Assembly: GCA_902530635.1 (NCBI GenBank)
Contig: CACABC010000006.1
Coordinates: 1 to 59,455 of the forward strand
Direction: 5' to 3'
DNA from: an uncultured Pelagibacteraceae bacterium
GTDB lineage: Bacteria > Pseudomonadota > Alphaproteobacteria > Pelagibacterales > Pelagibacteraceae
DNA length: 59,455 nt
The position numbers and the translations under genes are program-made. Shown piece after piece: positions 1 through 9,073 of this stretch; the stretch's first letter is position 1, and each line of letters begins with the position of its first letter. Below the pieces are notes generated by a model. It worked only from the letters and a program-made list of their open reading frames with translations. It ran no database searches and was not told the DNA's origin.

Positions 1-2
1 CT

Positions 3-632
3 AATTTTGGTAAATATCTTGGTAAAATGGATATTATTTCATCTTTGGCAACACTCAGTTATGATAAAAGACGAAGTGCATTTTTCACAAATGAATTATT
101 AACACTTCTTCTTTTGTTAGATAAAAAAATAGTAAACAAAGATACTTTATATGGGTCATGGGCAGGAGCCTTTGGGAATTTTCAGTTTATGCCATCTACT
201 ATAAAAAACTATGCAATAGATTATAATAATAATTCTAATATTGAATTAAAAAATATCGAAGATTCATTCGCTTCAGCAGCAAATTATGTTAAAAAAATCG
301 GTTGGAAAAAAAATCAGCCATGTTTTTATAAGGTTGATTTAAAAGAGGGAATTCCAGAAAAATATTTAAACAGCTCAGCAAGGAAACTTACCAATAAAAG
401 AAAAACTAAATATTTTAAAAAATATCTAAAATCACCAGAAAATTATAATTTTAATGATAATTCATTAGCGGCTATAATAATCCCTGATAAAGATATAATA
501 CCTGGAGCTAAAAATTTAAAACCAGCCTATATTGTATTTGATAATTACGAATTAATTTTAAAATGGAATAGATCGCTAAGATTTGCTTTAGCTGTTTGTA
601 CATTAAAGGAAAAATTTGAAAATGAAATTTAA
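3..632 (+). CDS. Lytic murein transglycosylase, MltB family (5' truncated by window edge)
   Basis: The family cleaves peptidoglycan glycan strands to 1,6-anhydro-muropeptides in the periplasm. The reading frame is open from base 3, before the first ATG at 27, and that upstream peptide (NFGKYLG) already fits the family, so the real start lies outside the window. Family landmarks are SLATLSYDKRR, then GSWAGAFGNFQFMPS and an AIDYN segment, as in MltB and the Slt35 fold. The catalytic glutamate lies upstream of the family's GxF region and is not in the window, so activity cannot be judged. The 3' end overlaps the next gene, which suggests cotranscription with the SPOR lipoprotein and the D,D-carboxypeptidase, all cell-wall enzymes. 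Family confident, subfamily less so. Confidence 0.85.
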   Translation, partial: NFGKYLGKMDIISSLATLSYDKRRSAFFTNELLTLLLLLDKKIVNKDTLYGSWAGAFGNFQFMPSTIKNYAIDYNNNSNIELKNIEDSFASAANYVKKIGWKKNQPCFYKVDLKEGIPEKYLNSSARKLTNKRKTKYFKKYLKSPENYNFNDNSLAAIIIPDKDIIPGAKNLKPAYIVFDNYELILKWNRSLRFALAVCTLKEKFENEI

Positions 633-1356
633 AAACTTAATCATCATTCTATTTCTGTTTTCTTGTGCACCCGGAAGCATTAATAAAGAAAATCCTAATT
701 ATATTCCATATACAGCTAAAGGTTTTGTAATGATTTTTGATGAGATAGATTACGAAAAAAAAAAAATATCTGTTAAGTTAAATAATGAAGAATTTCAAAT
801 AGCACATAATACAATTAAAAAAAATTCAAATGTTATTATTACAAACCCCCAAAATAATAAATCTATAACTTTAAAAGTTTATAAGAAAAGTAAACAACCT
901 GATTTTTTTAAGGCTATTATAACAAAAAAAGTTTCTGATTTTCTACTTCTAAATCCAGAATTTCCATACGTAGATATACAAGAACGTGCGAAAAATAAGT
1001 CTTTCGTTGCAAAAAAAGCAGTTACTTTCTCTGAAGAGCAAAATGTTTTAACAAAAGCTCCCGTAACTAAAGTTAAGATCGATAATATTTCTAAAAAAGA
1101 AAATAAAGTGGATAAAAAAAAGAAAAAATATTCAATTATTATAGGTGTATTTTATTCCCAGGATTCTGTAGATAACCTGGTTGATTTGCTTGTAAATGAG
1201 GGTATTAAAAAAGAAGATTTTTTTGTTAAAAAACTTAAAAAAAATAAATATCAATTATCAGCAGGTCCTTATTCATCAATTAATGCTTTAAAAAATGATT
1301 ACTTTAAGTTAAACAAGTATGGATTTGACAATCTTGATTTAAAAGAAAATGATTAA
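622..1356 (+). CDS. SPOR-domain lipoprotein, RlpA-like
   Basis: Probable outer-membrane or periplasmic lipoprotein that binds denuded septal glycan through a C-terminal SPOR domain. It begins with a short hydrophobic helix and a lipobox-like LFSCAPG. A lysine-rich linker around residues 155-170 leads into a C-terminal SPOR-like repeat (YSIIIGVFYSQDSVDNLVD ... YQLSAGPYSS). The middle (GFVMIFDEIDY ... AHNTI) resembles the double-psi barrel of RlpA only weakly. The ATG at 622 is chosen over an in-frame TTG at 616 because AAGGA at 606-610 is better spaced for it. The gene overlaps the preceding stop by 11 bp and the following start by 8 bp. SPOR is fairly clear; the RlpA relationship is tentative. 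Confidence 0.7.
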   Translation: MKFKNLIIILFLFSCAPGSINKENPNYIPYTAKGFVMIFDEIDYEKKKISVKLNNEEFQIAHNTIKKNSNVIITNPQNNKSITLKVYKKSKQPDFFKAIITKKVSDFLLLNPEFPYVDIQERAKNKSFVAKKAVTFSEEQNVLTKAPVTKVKIDNISKKENKVDKKKKKYSIIIGVFYSQDSVDNLVDLLVNEGIKKEDFFVKKLKKNKYQLSAGPYSSINALKNDYFKLNKYGFDNLDLKEND

Positions 1357-2503
1357 ATTTAAAATAATAACAATTTTTTTTACATTAATATCATTTACAT
1401 TTGCTTTTTCTAATCCAAAAATTGATGCGCGTTCTGCTATTCTTATGGATTTTCATTCAGGTAAAATTTTATATGAAGATGACGCTGATATGCAAATTTA
1501 CCCTGCTTCTATGACAAAAATTATGACTTCAATTATTGCTTTTGACCTTCTTAAAGAAGACAAAATAAAACTCAGTGATGAAGTTATAATATCAGAAAAT
1601 GCATGGAGAATGTCTAAAAGTGGTTTTTCATCAATGTTTATAATGTTGAATGACAAAGTCACAATCGAAGATTTATTGAAAGGAATAATTATTGTTTCAG
1701 GAAACGATTCTTGTGTTGCACTTGCGGAGGGAATTGCTGGGACAGAAGGTGCTTTTGCTGACATGATGAATGAAAAAGCAATTGAGATTGGTTTAGAAAA
1801 TACAAATTTTTCAAACTCTTCTGGAATTAATGATCCGGATAATTATTCAACTGTAAGAGATATTGCGATAATGTCTAAATACTTGATTGAAAATTATCCG
1901 GTATATTATGAGTATTTTAAGGAAAAAGAATTTACTTGGGATAGAACCGGTGGTGATCCAATCACACAAGGGAATAGAAATCCTCTTTTGTATAAGAACA
2001 TTGGTGCTGATGGCATTAAAACTGGATATTTAGCAGTTGAAAAATATTCGCTAGCTAGTTCTGTAATTGGAAAAGATAGAAGATTGATAGCAGTAGGTAC
2101 TGGATTTCAAACTAAACGGTCTAGATCAACAGACTCTATGAAATTAATTTCTTGGGGTTTTAGAAATACCACCACTTATGAAATTGCTAAAAAGAATAAA
2201 ACTTCGTTTAATCTAAAAACATGGCTTGGAAAAAAAGGTACAGTAGAAGGAATAGTTAAAGAAAATGTTTATTTAACTATACCAAAAAAATCTATTAAGG
2301 ATTTAAAAGTCTTTGTAGAATATACAGGACCAATTAAAGCACCAATAATGAAAGATCAAGAAATAGGCAATCTTATTATAGAAAGCTCGGAAGATGATGA
2401 AAACAGAAAAATACCTTTATACGCAAAAGAAAAAGTAAAAAAAGTAAACTTTTTAAAAAGTTTATTTATGTCCTTTAATTATATGATTTGGGGTGATGCG
2501 TAA
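1349..2503 (+). CDS. dacC: D-alanyl-D-alanine carboxypeptidase (PBP5/6, peptidase S11)
   Basis: Removes the terminal D-alanine from peptidoglycan pentapeptides in the periplasm. All three penicillin-binding motifs are present: SMTK with the nucleophile Ser54, SGN at 117-119 and KTG at 224-226. An N-terminal signal peptide ends near residue 21, before SNPKIDARSAILMD, the usual start of the mature enzyme. The C-terminal part includes the PBP5-type beta domain and ends in a hydrophobic/amphipathic segment (FLKSLFMSFNYMIWG) that could anchor it to the membrane. At 384 residues it is full length. It overlaps the upstream SPOR gene by 8 bp and the downstream kinase by 8 bp, so it is part of one operon. 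The symbol (dacC versus dacA/dacD) is by family only. Confidence 0.93.
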   Translation: MIKFKIITIFFTLISFTFAFSNPKIDARSAILMDFHSGKILYEDDADMQIYPASMTKIMTSIIAFDLLKEDKIKLSDEVIISENAWRMSKSGFSSMFIMLNDKVTIEDLLKGIIIVSGNDSCVALAEGIAGTEGAFADMMNEKAIEIGLENTNFSNSSGINDPDNYSTVRDIAIMSKYLIENYPVYYEYFKEKEFTWDRTGGDPITQGNRNPLLYKNIGADGIKTGYLAVEKYSLASSVIGKDRRLIAVGTGFQTKRSRSTDSMKLISWGFRNTTTYEIAKKNKTSFNLKTWLGKKGTVEGIVKENVYLTIPKKSIKDLKVFVEYTGPIKAPIMKDQEIGNLIIESSEDDENRKIPLYAKEKVKKVNFLKSLFMSFNYMIWGDA

Positions 2504-3146
2504 AAGAAAATTTTTTTTTATTGTGTTTGAAGGAATCGAGGGATCTGGCAAGTCCTATCATAGCAAAAAGTTATACAGTAATTTTAAAAAAAGAAATATT
2601 CCAACAATCCTAACAAGAGAACCTGGTGGAACTATAGGTGCTGAGAGAATTAGAAAAATTATATTAGAGGATTATTTTCACGGTAATACTAGTGAAAAGT
2701 TTCATATGTATACAGATACGTTGCTTTATTTAGCAGCACGTAATGAACACATTCAAAACAAAATCAAAAATGCAGTATCAAAAAGACAGATTGTAATATG
2801 CGATAGATTTATCGACTCAACATTTGCTTATCAAGTGTATGGAAAAGGAGTTGATAAAGGTTTAATAAATAGTGTTCATAAATATATTTTAAATAATATC
2901 AAGCCAGATTTAACTTTTGTTTTGACAGTTAATTTGTCCAAGGCTTTTAAAAGATTAAAAAAAAGGAAAAAGAAAAATAGATATGATAAATTTTCAAGAT
3001 CATTTTATAATAAAGCTCAGAAAGCATTTATTAAAATAGCAAAAACAAATAAAAGCAGGTACCATATTTTCGATAATTCAAATGATAGTAAAGATATAGA
3101 AAAAAAAATTGCTAAAACTGTATTTTCAAAATTAAAAATAAATTAA
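2496..3146 (+). CDS. tmk: Thymidylate kinase
   Basis: Phosphorylates dTMP to dTDP in the cytoplasm, the step that commits thymidylate to DNA synthesis. The N-terminus carries the P-loop FEGIEGSGKS, then TREPGGT (substrate-binding DRx/REPGG region) and CDRFIDSTFAYQ, the DR(Y/F) motif of Tmk. The lid region is lysine-rich (KRLKKRKKKNRYDKF) rather than arginine-rich, which fits the AT bias. Start may be GTG at 2493 or ATG at 2496; ATG is preferred. It overlaps dacC by 8 bp and directly abuts holB with no gap, the common tmk-holB pairing. Confidence 0.94.
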   Translation: MRKRKFFFIVFEGIEGSGKSYHSKKLYSNFKKRNIPTILTREPGGTIGAERIRKIILEDYFHGNTSEKFHMYTDTLLYLAARNEHIQNKIKNAVSKRQIVICDRFIDSTFAYQVYGKGVDKGLINSVHKYILNNIKPDLTFVLTVNLSKAFKRLKKRKKKNRYDKFSRSFYNKAQKAFIKIAKTNKSRYHIFDNSNDSKDIEKKIAKTVFSKLKIN

Positions 3147-4100
3147 ATGAGCAATCAAATAACAGACTTATTACATCCAATGAATTCTTTACAGTTATTT
3201 GGATTTAATGAAGAATTTGCTAAATTTCTTAATCTTTATGATAAGCATAAATTACCCAAAGTAATTTTATTAACTGGTGATAAGGGTATAGGAAAGTTCA
3301 CTTTCATATTTCATTTTATTAATTATATAATTTCTGCCAACTCTAAATATCCTTATAATAAAAAAAATTTTTTAATTAATAGTGAAAACTTTGGTTATAA
3401 AAGATTAATTAGTAACACTGAACAAAACTTCAATTATATTGGTAGTTTAAATCCTGGTGCTGCATCAATTGAAGATATTAGGAATAATAAAAAAAGCTAC
3501 TATAAATCATCGTTAAATAATTTATCTCGTTTTACAATTTTAGATGATGTTGAATTATTAAATATTAATGCAGCAAATGCTTTACTTAAATTAATTGAAG
3601 AACCATCCTCATATGATTATTTTATACTCATAAACAATAAAAAACGAGACATGATAAGCACATTAAAATCAAGGTCTCTAGAATTTAAATTGTTTCTTGA
3701 TAACAATTATAAAAGTAAAACTTTAGATTTTTTAAAAGAAAAATTTAATATAAAAAAAAACTTTTTAGATAAATATTTAGATTTCACTACTCCTGGCTTA
3801 TTAATAAGGTTTTATTATTTATTAGATCAACTTAAAATTAACGAAAATGAAGATTATTTATTAATTATTAAAAAAATAATTAATGATTATAAAAAAAATA
3901 AATATCAAATTAATTTAGATTTAGCGATTTTTTTGATTGATATTAAATTTTCTTTACTTTCAAAATCTAATAATAATACTTTAGAACTTTTAGATGTTAA
4001 AAATGAGATAACAAAATTATTTTTTCAATATCGTAACTTTAATTTAAATACTGACGCTTTTATTAATAAATTAGAAAGCTATTCAAATTATGTCAGATAA
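3147..4100 (+). CDS. holB: DNA polymerase III delta' subunit
   Basis: Clamp-loader subunit that helps load the sliding clamp onto primed DNA. An AAA+ P-loop is visible (TGDKGIGKFT, with F after GK instead of S/T), followed by the sensor/helix region NAANALLKLIEEP and a sensor-like LKSRSLEF. The C-terminal half is helical and poorly conserved, as usual for this subunit. The start codon lies immediately after the tmk stop and the end overlaps metG by 11 bp. The tmk-holB-metG-tatD-MBL order is a conserved bacterial cluster, which supports the call strongly. Confidence 0.9.
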   Translation: MSNQITDLLHPMNSLQLFGFNEEFAKFLNLYDKHKLPKVILLTGDKGIGKFTFIFHFINYIISANSKYPYNKKNFLINSENFGYKRLISNTEQNFNYIGSLNPGAASIEDIRNNKKSYYKSSLNNLSRFTILDDVELLNINAANALLKLIEEPSSYDYFILINNKKRDMISTLKSRSLEFKLFLDNNYKSKTLDFLKEKFNIKKNFLDKYLDFTTPGLLIRFYYLLDQLKINENEDYLLIIKKIINDYKKNKYQINLDLAIFLIDIKFSLLSKSNNNTLELLDVKNEITKLFFQYRNFNLNTDAFINKLESYSNYVR

Positions 4101-5634
4101 TAATTTTTATATAACTACACCAATTTATTATCCATCTGGAAAACCACATATGGGACATGCATATTCTAGTATTATTGCTGATGTATTTGCAAGATTTAAA
4201 AAATTAGAAGAATTTGAGGTAATGTTCTTAACAGGCACGGATGAACATGGATTAAAAATTCAAAGAGAAGCTGAGAAAAATTCCAAAAACCCAAAAGAGT
4301 TTTGTGATGAAATTTCTGTGAAGTTTAAAAATTTAACTAAAACATTAAATTTATCAAATAATGATTTTATAAGAACAACAGAGAAACGTCACTATAAAGC
4401 AGTTAATGATATTTGGGAAAGATTAATAAAGTCTAATGATATTTATTTATCAAAATATACTGGTTGGTACTCTGTCTCAGATGAAGCTTATTATGATGAT
4501 GATGAAATTGAAACAATAAATAATATAAAATGTGCTAAAAGTTCTGGTTCGAAAGTTGAATGGGTAGAGGAAGAGTCTTTTTTTTTTAAATTATCTTCAT
4601 GGCAGAAAAAATTATTAAATTTTTATAATGAAAACCCTAAATTTATTTTACCTAACTCTAGAAGAAACGAAGTTATTGAATTTGTAAAAAGGGGATTAAA
4701 GGATCTATCAGTTAGTAGAACCTCTTTTACCTGGGGTATACCTGTTCCTAAAAATTCAAAGCATGTGATATATGTATGGCTGGATGCTTTAACAAATTAT
4801 TTAAGTGCTTTAAATTTCCCGGATGTTAAAGATAATAAATATACAAAGTTTTGGCCAGCATCATTACATGTTATTGGCAAAGATATTCTGAGATTTCACG
4901 CAATCTACTGGCCTGCTTTTTTGATGGCCGCTAATATTCCTTGTCCCAAAAGAGTTTATGGTCATGGGTGGATACTTTCTGACGAAAAAAAAATGTCAAA
5001 ATCACGTGGAAATATACTTGATCCAATTGAAATTATTAACAAATATGGAGTTGATCAATTGCGTTATTATTTAATCAAAGAAGTCTCTCTTGGAAACGAT
5101 GGAAATGTTTCTTTGGATAGTTTAAAAAATTGTATAAATAATGATCTAGCAAATAATTTTGGAAATTTATGTCAAAGAGTGTTTTCATTTGTGAGTAAGA
5201 ACTGTAACTCAGAAATACCTCCGTGTAATAAATTTTATAAAGAAGATGAATTAATTTTAAATAATTTAATTAAAAAAATTCCATATCTTCAAAACTCAAT
5301 GAACAATCAGGACATAAATATTTATATAAAAGAGGTAATAAATTTCTCATTTGACGGAAATAAATACTTTAATGATTTGCAGCCATGGGCTTTAAAAAAA
5401 AATAATTTAGAGAGAATGAATTCTGTTATTTACACCATTTTAAATCAAATCAGATCTATAAGTATCTTATTAAGTCCAATAATACCTCAATCATCTAATA
5501 AGATTTTAAATATTCTTAATATTAACGATAAAGACAGAACAATAAAAAAAATTTTAGATATAAAATTTCTTAAGTCTGGATCGAAGATTAAAAAAACCGA
5601 TATATTATTTAAAAAAGTTGAAGATGATAATTGA
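4090..5634 (+). CDS. metG: Methionyl-tRNA synthetase
   Basis: Charges tRNA-Met with methionine. Class I signatures are HMGH at residues 20-23 (after YYPSGKP) and KMSKS at 301-305. WxxSDEAYY and the WVEEESFFFKLS region are typical of the MetG2-type enzyme. At 514 residues it lacks the C-terminal tRNA-binding dimerisation extension of the E. coli protein, which is normal for alphaproteobacteria. Overlaps holB by 11 bp and tatD by 11 bp, consistent with translational coupling. Confidence 0.96.
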   Translation: MSDNNFYITTPIYYPSGKPHMGHAYSSIIADVFARFKKLEEFEVMFLTGTDEHGLKIQREAEKNSKNPKEFCDEISVKFKNLTKTLNLSNNDFIRTTEKRHYKAVNDIWERLIKSNDIYLSKYTGWYSVSDEAYYDDDEIETINNIKCAKSSGSKVEWVEEESFFFKLSSWQKKLLNFYNENPKFILPNSRRNEVIEFVKRGLKDLSVSRTSFTWGIPVPKNSKHVIYVWLDALTNYLSALNFPDVKDNKYTKFWPASLHVIGKDILRFHAIYWPAFLMAANIPCPKRVYGHGWILSDEKKMSKSRGNILDPIEIINKYGVDQLRYYLIKEVSLGNDGNVSLDSLKNCINNDLANNFGNLCQRVFSFVSKNCNSEIPPCNKFYKEDELILNNLIKKIPYLQNSMNNQDINIYIKEVINFSFDGNKYFNDLQPWALKKNNLERMNSVIYTILNQIRSISILLSPIIPQSSNKILNILNINDKDRTIKKILDIKFLKSGSKIKKTDILFKKVEDDN

Positions 5635-6400
5635 TTCTCATTGCCACTTGGATTACGAACCCTTAAATAGCAATATCAAAAGTGTTATTAAGAGAGCCGA
5701 AGATGTCGGTGTAAAATATTTTCTTACTATTTGTACTACCGATGTAAGTTTTTTAAAAATTCTAAACATATTAAAAGAAAATAAAAATGTATTTGGTACG
5801 TATGGTATTCATCCTCACGAGGCATCAAATTTTACCAATCTATCTACTGAAAGTATTATAAATAATATTAGCAGGGATAATAAAATTATAGGAGTAGGTG
5901 AGACCGGTTTAGATTTTTATTATGAACATTCAGATAAAAAAACCCAAAAACAATTATTTTTAAAGCATATTCAGGCCTGTCAAGAAAGTTCAAAAACTTT
6001 AATTGTTCATTCAAGATCTGCTGAAAATGAAACATATGATATTTTATCAAGTGAATATAAAAACAAGAAATTTAAAATATTAATGCATTGTTATACTGGT
6101 AGTAAAACATTTGCACATAAATTGTTAGATCTTGAATGCTATTTTTCAGCAAGTGGAATTGTAACTTTTAAAAACTCAAAAGATCTTAGCGAAACCTTTA
6201 AATCAATACCAAAAAATAGAATTTTAATTGAAACGGACTCTCCATATTTATCTCCTGAACCGCTTAGAGGCAAAACCAACGAACCAAGTCATTTAATTCA
6301 TACATTAAAATATATGTCTAAAATACGAAATGAAATTGAAGAAAATTTTTCATACCAAACAAGTAAAAACTTTATAAATTTATTTGATTTAAAAATTTAA
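5624..6400 (+). CDS. tatD: TatD family metal-dependent hydrolase
   Basis: Members are metal-dependent nucleases/hydrolases of the amidohydrolase superfamily; TatD has 3'-5' exonuclease activity in E. coli. The metal-binding DSHCHLD motif is at the N-terminus, with GVGETGLDFYY, LIVHSRSA, LMHCYTGS and ETDSPYLSPEPLRGK following in family order. ATG at 5624 is preferred to an in-frame TTG at 5618. Sits between metG and the metallo-beta-lactamase-fold gene, a standard neighbourhood. Length 259 residues is normal. Confidence 0.93.
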   Translation: MIIDSHCHLDYEPLNSNIKSVIKRAEDVGVKYFLTICTTDVSFLKILNILKENKNVFGTYGIHPHEASNFTNLSTESIINNISRDNKIIGVGETGLDFYYEHSDKKTQKQLFLKHIQACQESSKTLIVHSRSAENETYDILSSEYKNKKFKILMHCYTGSKTFAHKLLDLECYFSASGIVTFKNSKDLSETFKSIPKNRILIETDSPYLSPEPLRGKTNEPSHLIHTLKYMSKIRNEIEENFSYQTSKNFINLFDLKI

Positions 6401-6401
6401 A

Positions 6402-7166
6402 ATGAAATTAATAATTTTAGGGTGTGGTAGTTCTCTCGGATCCCCATGGATAACAAATCATTGGGGTAATTGTGATACTAAAAATAAATATAATCGAAGA
6501 ACACGTTGTTCTGTTTTTATTCAAAAGGGAAATTTGTCAGTATTAATAGATACATCACCTGACATTAAAGAACAATTTTTAAAAAATAATATTAAAGATT
6601 TAGATAATGTTCTTTTTACACACGAACATTCTGACCAAACAAGCGGAATTTTTGAACTTAAGCCTTTCTCATGGAAATATAAAAAAAAAATTAATATTTA
6701 TGCAAATTCAAGGACATTAAAAATACTGAAAAACAAATATGATTTTTGTTTTTTTGGTGGACGTGGTTATTATCCAATTTTAAAAGCCAATAAAATAAAA
6801 AAAAGTTTTAAATTATCGAAAGGTCGAAATAATATTTTATTTAAAACTTTTGAAGTTGATCATGGACCAATAACCTCAACAGCATATTTGTTTAATAAAA
6901 CAGCTTATATCAGCGATTGTAGTGGAATAAACGATAAAGTTTTACATAATCTAAAAAATTTAAATTATTTAATAATTGACTGTCTAAAATTCAACAGTCA
7001 CTTCGGTCATTTTAATATTTATGATACATTAAATATTATTGATATTCTAAAACCAAAAAAAGCGATTTTAACAAACCTACATACAGATTTAGATTATAAT
7101 TTCTTAAAAGAAAATCTTCCTAGCAATATAATGCCTGCTTACGATGGAATGAGAATAAAAATATAA
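6402..7166 (+). CDS. Metallo-beta-lactamase-fold hydrolase, PhnP-like
   Basis: Probable metal-dependent phosphodiesterase of the PhnP/RNase Z-like group. The N-terminus GCGSSLGSP is the family opening, followed by the conserved cluster C/R region (GNCDTKN..RRTRCSVFI), ID(T)SPD and the metal motif THEHSDQTSG. The last metal-motif residue is Gln instead of His; relatives encoded beside tatD in alphaproteobacteria also have DQ here, so it is not a lesion. Later metal residues are suggested by VDHGP, YISDCS and LTNLHTDLDY. One base separates it from tatD. The physiological substrate is unknown. Confidence 0.85.
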   Translation: MKLIILGCGSSLGSPWITNHWGNCDTKNKYNRRTRCSVFIQKGNLSVLIDTSPDIKEQFLKNNIKDLDNVLFTHEHSDQTSGIFELKPFSWKYKKKINIYANSRTLKILKNKYDFCFFGGRGYYPILKANKIKKSFKLSKGRNNILFKTFEVDHGPITSTAYLFNKTAYISDCSGINDKVLHNLKNLNYLIIDCLKFNSHFGHFNIYDTLNIIDILKPKKAILTNLHTDLDYNFLKENLPSNIMPAYDGMRIKI

Positions 7167-7168
7167 AT

Positions 7169-7720
7169 TTATTTACTAAGAGCTTCTTCTAAAACTTTTA
7201 CAAATTTTTTTGATGTAGGTTTTGTCATTGATGAGAATGTATCCATAACTTTTCCATCTTTACTAATTATAATTTTATGAAAATTCCATTTTGGTACAGC
7301 ATTTTTACCATAATTATCATTTGCCCATTTGTAAAAATCATGGGCTTCTTCACCTTTTACTTTAACTTTTTCTGTCATTGGAAAACTAATACCAAATTTT
7401 GCCTCACAAAAGTTCTTTATTTCTTTATTTGAATCCATTTCTTGATTAAAAGAGTTTGATGGTACACCTATGACCACAAGACCTCTGTCTTGATATTTTT
7501 CCCAAATCTCTTGGAGATCTTCATATTGCGAAGTAAAACCACAGTAACTTGCAACATTAGTAACAACTAAAACTTTATTTTTAAATTCTGACAGTTTGAT
7601 TTCTGATCCATCAAGATCATTAAAAGAAAAATCAAAAGCTAATTTTTCATAAGAAGAGTTAAGTTTAGATGAAAAAAAAGATATCATGATTATTATAAAT
7701 ATTATTTTTATTCTTAGCAT
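7169..7720 (-). CDS. Glutathione peroxidase family protein, probably exported
   Basis: Thiol peroxidase that reduces hydroperoxides. The peroxidatic cysteine is Cys60 in NVASYCGFT, with Gln93 (SFNQE) and Trp145-Asn146 (PKWNFHK) completing the usual catalytic set. An N-terminal hydrophobic segment of about 20 residues looks like a signal peptide or anchor, so it probably works in the periplasm, unlike cytoplasmic BtuE. Convergent with the operon on the plus strand, only two bases from its end. It follows nhaA in the same direction with a 6-bp gap. Cysteine rather than selenocysteine type. Confidence 0.93.
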   Translation of the reverse strand: MLRIKIIFIIIMISFFSSKLNSSYEKLAFDFSFNDLDGSEIKLSEFKNKVLVVTNVASYCGFTSQYEDLQEIWEKYQDRGLVVIGVPSNSFNQEMDSNKEIKNFCEAKFGISFPMTEKVKVKGEEAHDFYKWANDNYGKNAVPKWNFHKIIISKDGKVMDTFSSMTKPTSKKFVKVLEEALSK

Positions 7721-7726
7721 TATATT

Positions 7727-8908
7727 TTATTTTTTACTTAATAAAATTAACATATATCCAAATAGAGTAGAGGCAAGTGAGCCTAACAGCACACCTATTT
7801 TAACACCACTTAAGTATTCAGTAGTTTCCGCAAAAGCTAAATTTCCTACAAACAAACTCATCGTAAAACCTATTCCTGTTAATACACCTACACCATATAG
7901 TTTCAACCAATCTGAGTTATTTGGCATCTCTGCAAATTTCAATTTAATTGAGGCATATGAAAATAAGAAGACACCAAATTGTTTTCCAAAAAACAAACCG
8001 CACAAAATTCCAAGTGGTACAGGGTTCAATAGGGTATCCAAACTCAATCCTTCGAGCGAAACACCAGCATTTGCAAATGCAAAAATTGGCATAATACCAA
8101 ATGCCACATAGGGTGAAATTGCATGTTCAAGTTTAATAAGCATTGAGTTTTTGTGAGAGTTTTTATTAGTTTTATCCTTATGTGGTATTGTTAATGCTAA
8201 CAAAACACCTGCTATAGTAGCATGTATACCTGATGCATGTGTGAAGTCCCATAAAAAAACACCAACAATAAGATAAGGAATAAAATTTCTTACATTAAAT
8301 CTATTCATTAATATTAAGATTATTATTGACGCAAACATTAACAACAAATAAGTAATTTGTATTTTTCCTGAATAGAAAAAAGCAATTATAACTATTGCGC
8401 CTAAATCATCAATAATTGCTAATGCAGTTAAAAATACCTTTAGAGAAATTGGAACTCTTTTTCCTAACAAAGATAGTACACCTAAAGAAAAAGCTATGTC
8501 AGTAGCTGATGGAATTGCCCAGCCTCTTAGTGTAATTGAATTTCCATAATTTATAGCAACATATATTAAAGCTGGTACTAGCATACCTCCAACAGCAGCA
8601 ATTATTGGAAGCATTGCCTGTTTTGGATTTGATAGCTCACCTTGAATAAATTCTCTTTTTATTTCTAATGAAACTAAAAAGAAAAATATTGCCATTAAAA
8701 CATCATTGATCCAATGTAATACTGATAATTTTAGTTTAAACTCACCAAAACCTATAGCCAAATATGAATTTAAAATATCATAGTATGAAGATGCTAATTG
8801 ACTATTACTAATGAACAATGCAATTATTGCAGCAAAAAGTAAAACAAGGCCGGAAGCTGCCTCTAATTTAAAAAACCATTTAAAGGGTCTGGATATATGT
8901 TGAATCAT
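7727..8908 (-). CDS. nhaA: Na+/H+ antiporter NhaA
   Basis: Electrogenic sodium/proton antiporter of the inner membrane. The ion-binding aspartates appear as Asp167-Asp168 in AIIDDLGAI and Asp137 in ATDIAFSLG, and about twelve membrane helices are evident. The N-terminal RPFKWFFKLEAASGLVL and the cytoplasmic LEIKREFIQGELS are typical. At 393 residues it is full length. It starts in an 84-bp gap before the divergently oriented tRNA gene and runs into the glutathione peroxidase gene. Sodium extrusion suits a marine cell. Confidence 0.95.
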   Translation of the reverse strand: MIQHISRPFKWFFKLEAASGLVLLFAAIIALFISNSQLASSYYDILNSYLAIGFGEFKLKLSVLHWINDVLMAIFFFLVSLEIKREFIQGELSNPKQAMLPIIAAVGGMLVPALIYVAINYGNSITLRGWAIPSATDIAFSLGVLSLLGKRVPISLKVFLTALAIIDDLGAIVIIAFFYSGKIQITYLLLMFASIIILILMNRFNVRNFIPYLIVGVFLWDFTHASGIHATIAGVLLALTIPHKDKTNKNSHKNSMLIKLEHAISPYVAFGIMPIFAFANAGVSLEGLSLDTLLNPVPLGILCGLFFGKQFGVFLFSYASIKLKFAEMPNNSDWLKLYGVGVLTGIGFTMSLFVGNLAFAETTEYLSGVKIGVLLGSLASTLFGYMLILLSKK

Positions 8909-8953
8909 ATTACTAATTATATCTCAATTATATTGAATGTACTTATGTTTCAA

Positions 8954-8982
8954 TTGATAAAATTCATTTATTAATCTATATA
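8954..8982 (+). promoter_or_regulatory. Candidate sigma-70 promoter for tRNA-Pro and the following operon
   Basis: TTGATA (8954-8959) and TATATA (8977-8982) are separated by exactly 17 bases. The -10 box ends 10 bases before the tRNA 5' end. No other promoter space exists between the tRNA and the operon behind it, so this may drive both. Confidence 0.55.
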
Positions 8983-8992
8983 AATAACCTTT

Positions 8993-9069
<77 letters not shown>

Positions 9070-9073
9070 TTTT

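Noticed and set aside
6609-6650. Gln instead of His in the metal motif THEHSDQ of the metallo-beta-lactamase-fold protein
   Set aside because: Alphaproteobacterial relatives next to tatD have DQ at this position as far as I recall, so it is a family trait.
7686-8111. Plus-strand open frame opposite glutathione peroxidase and nhaA
   Set aside because: Antisense shadow of two well-recognised genes; it has no family features and no promoter space of its own.
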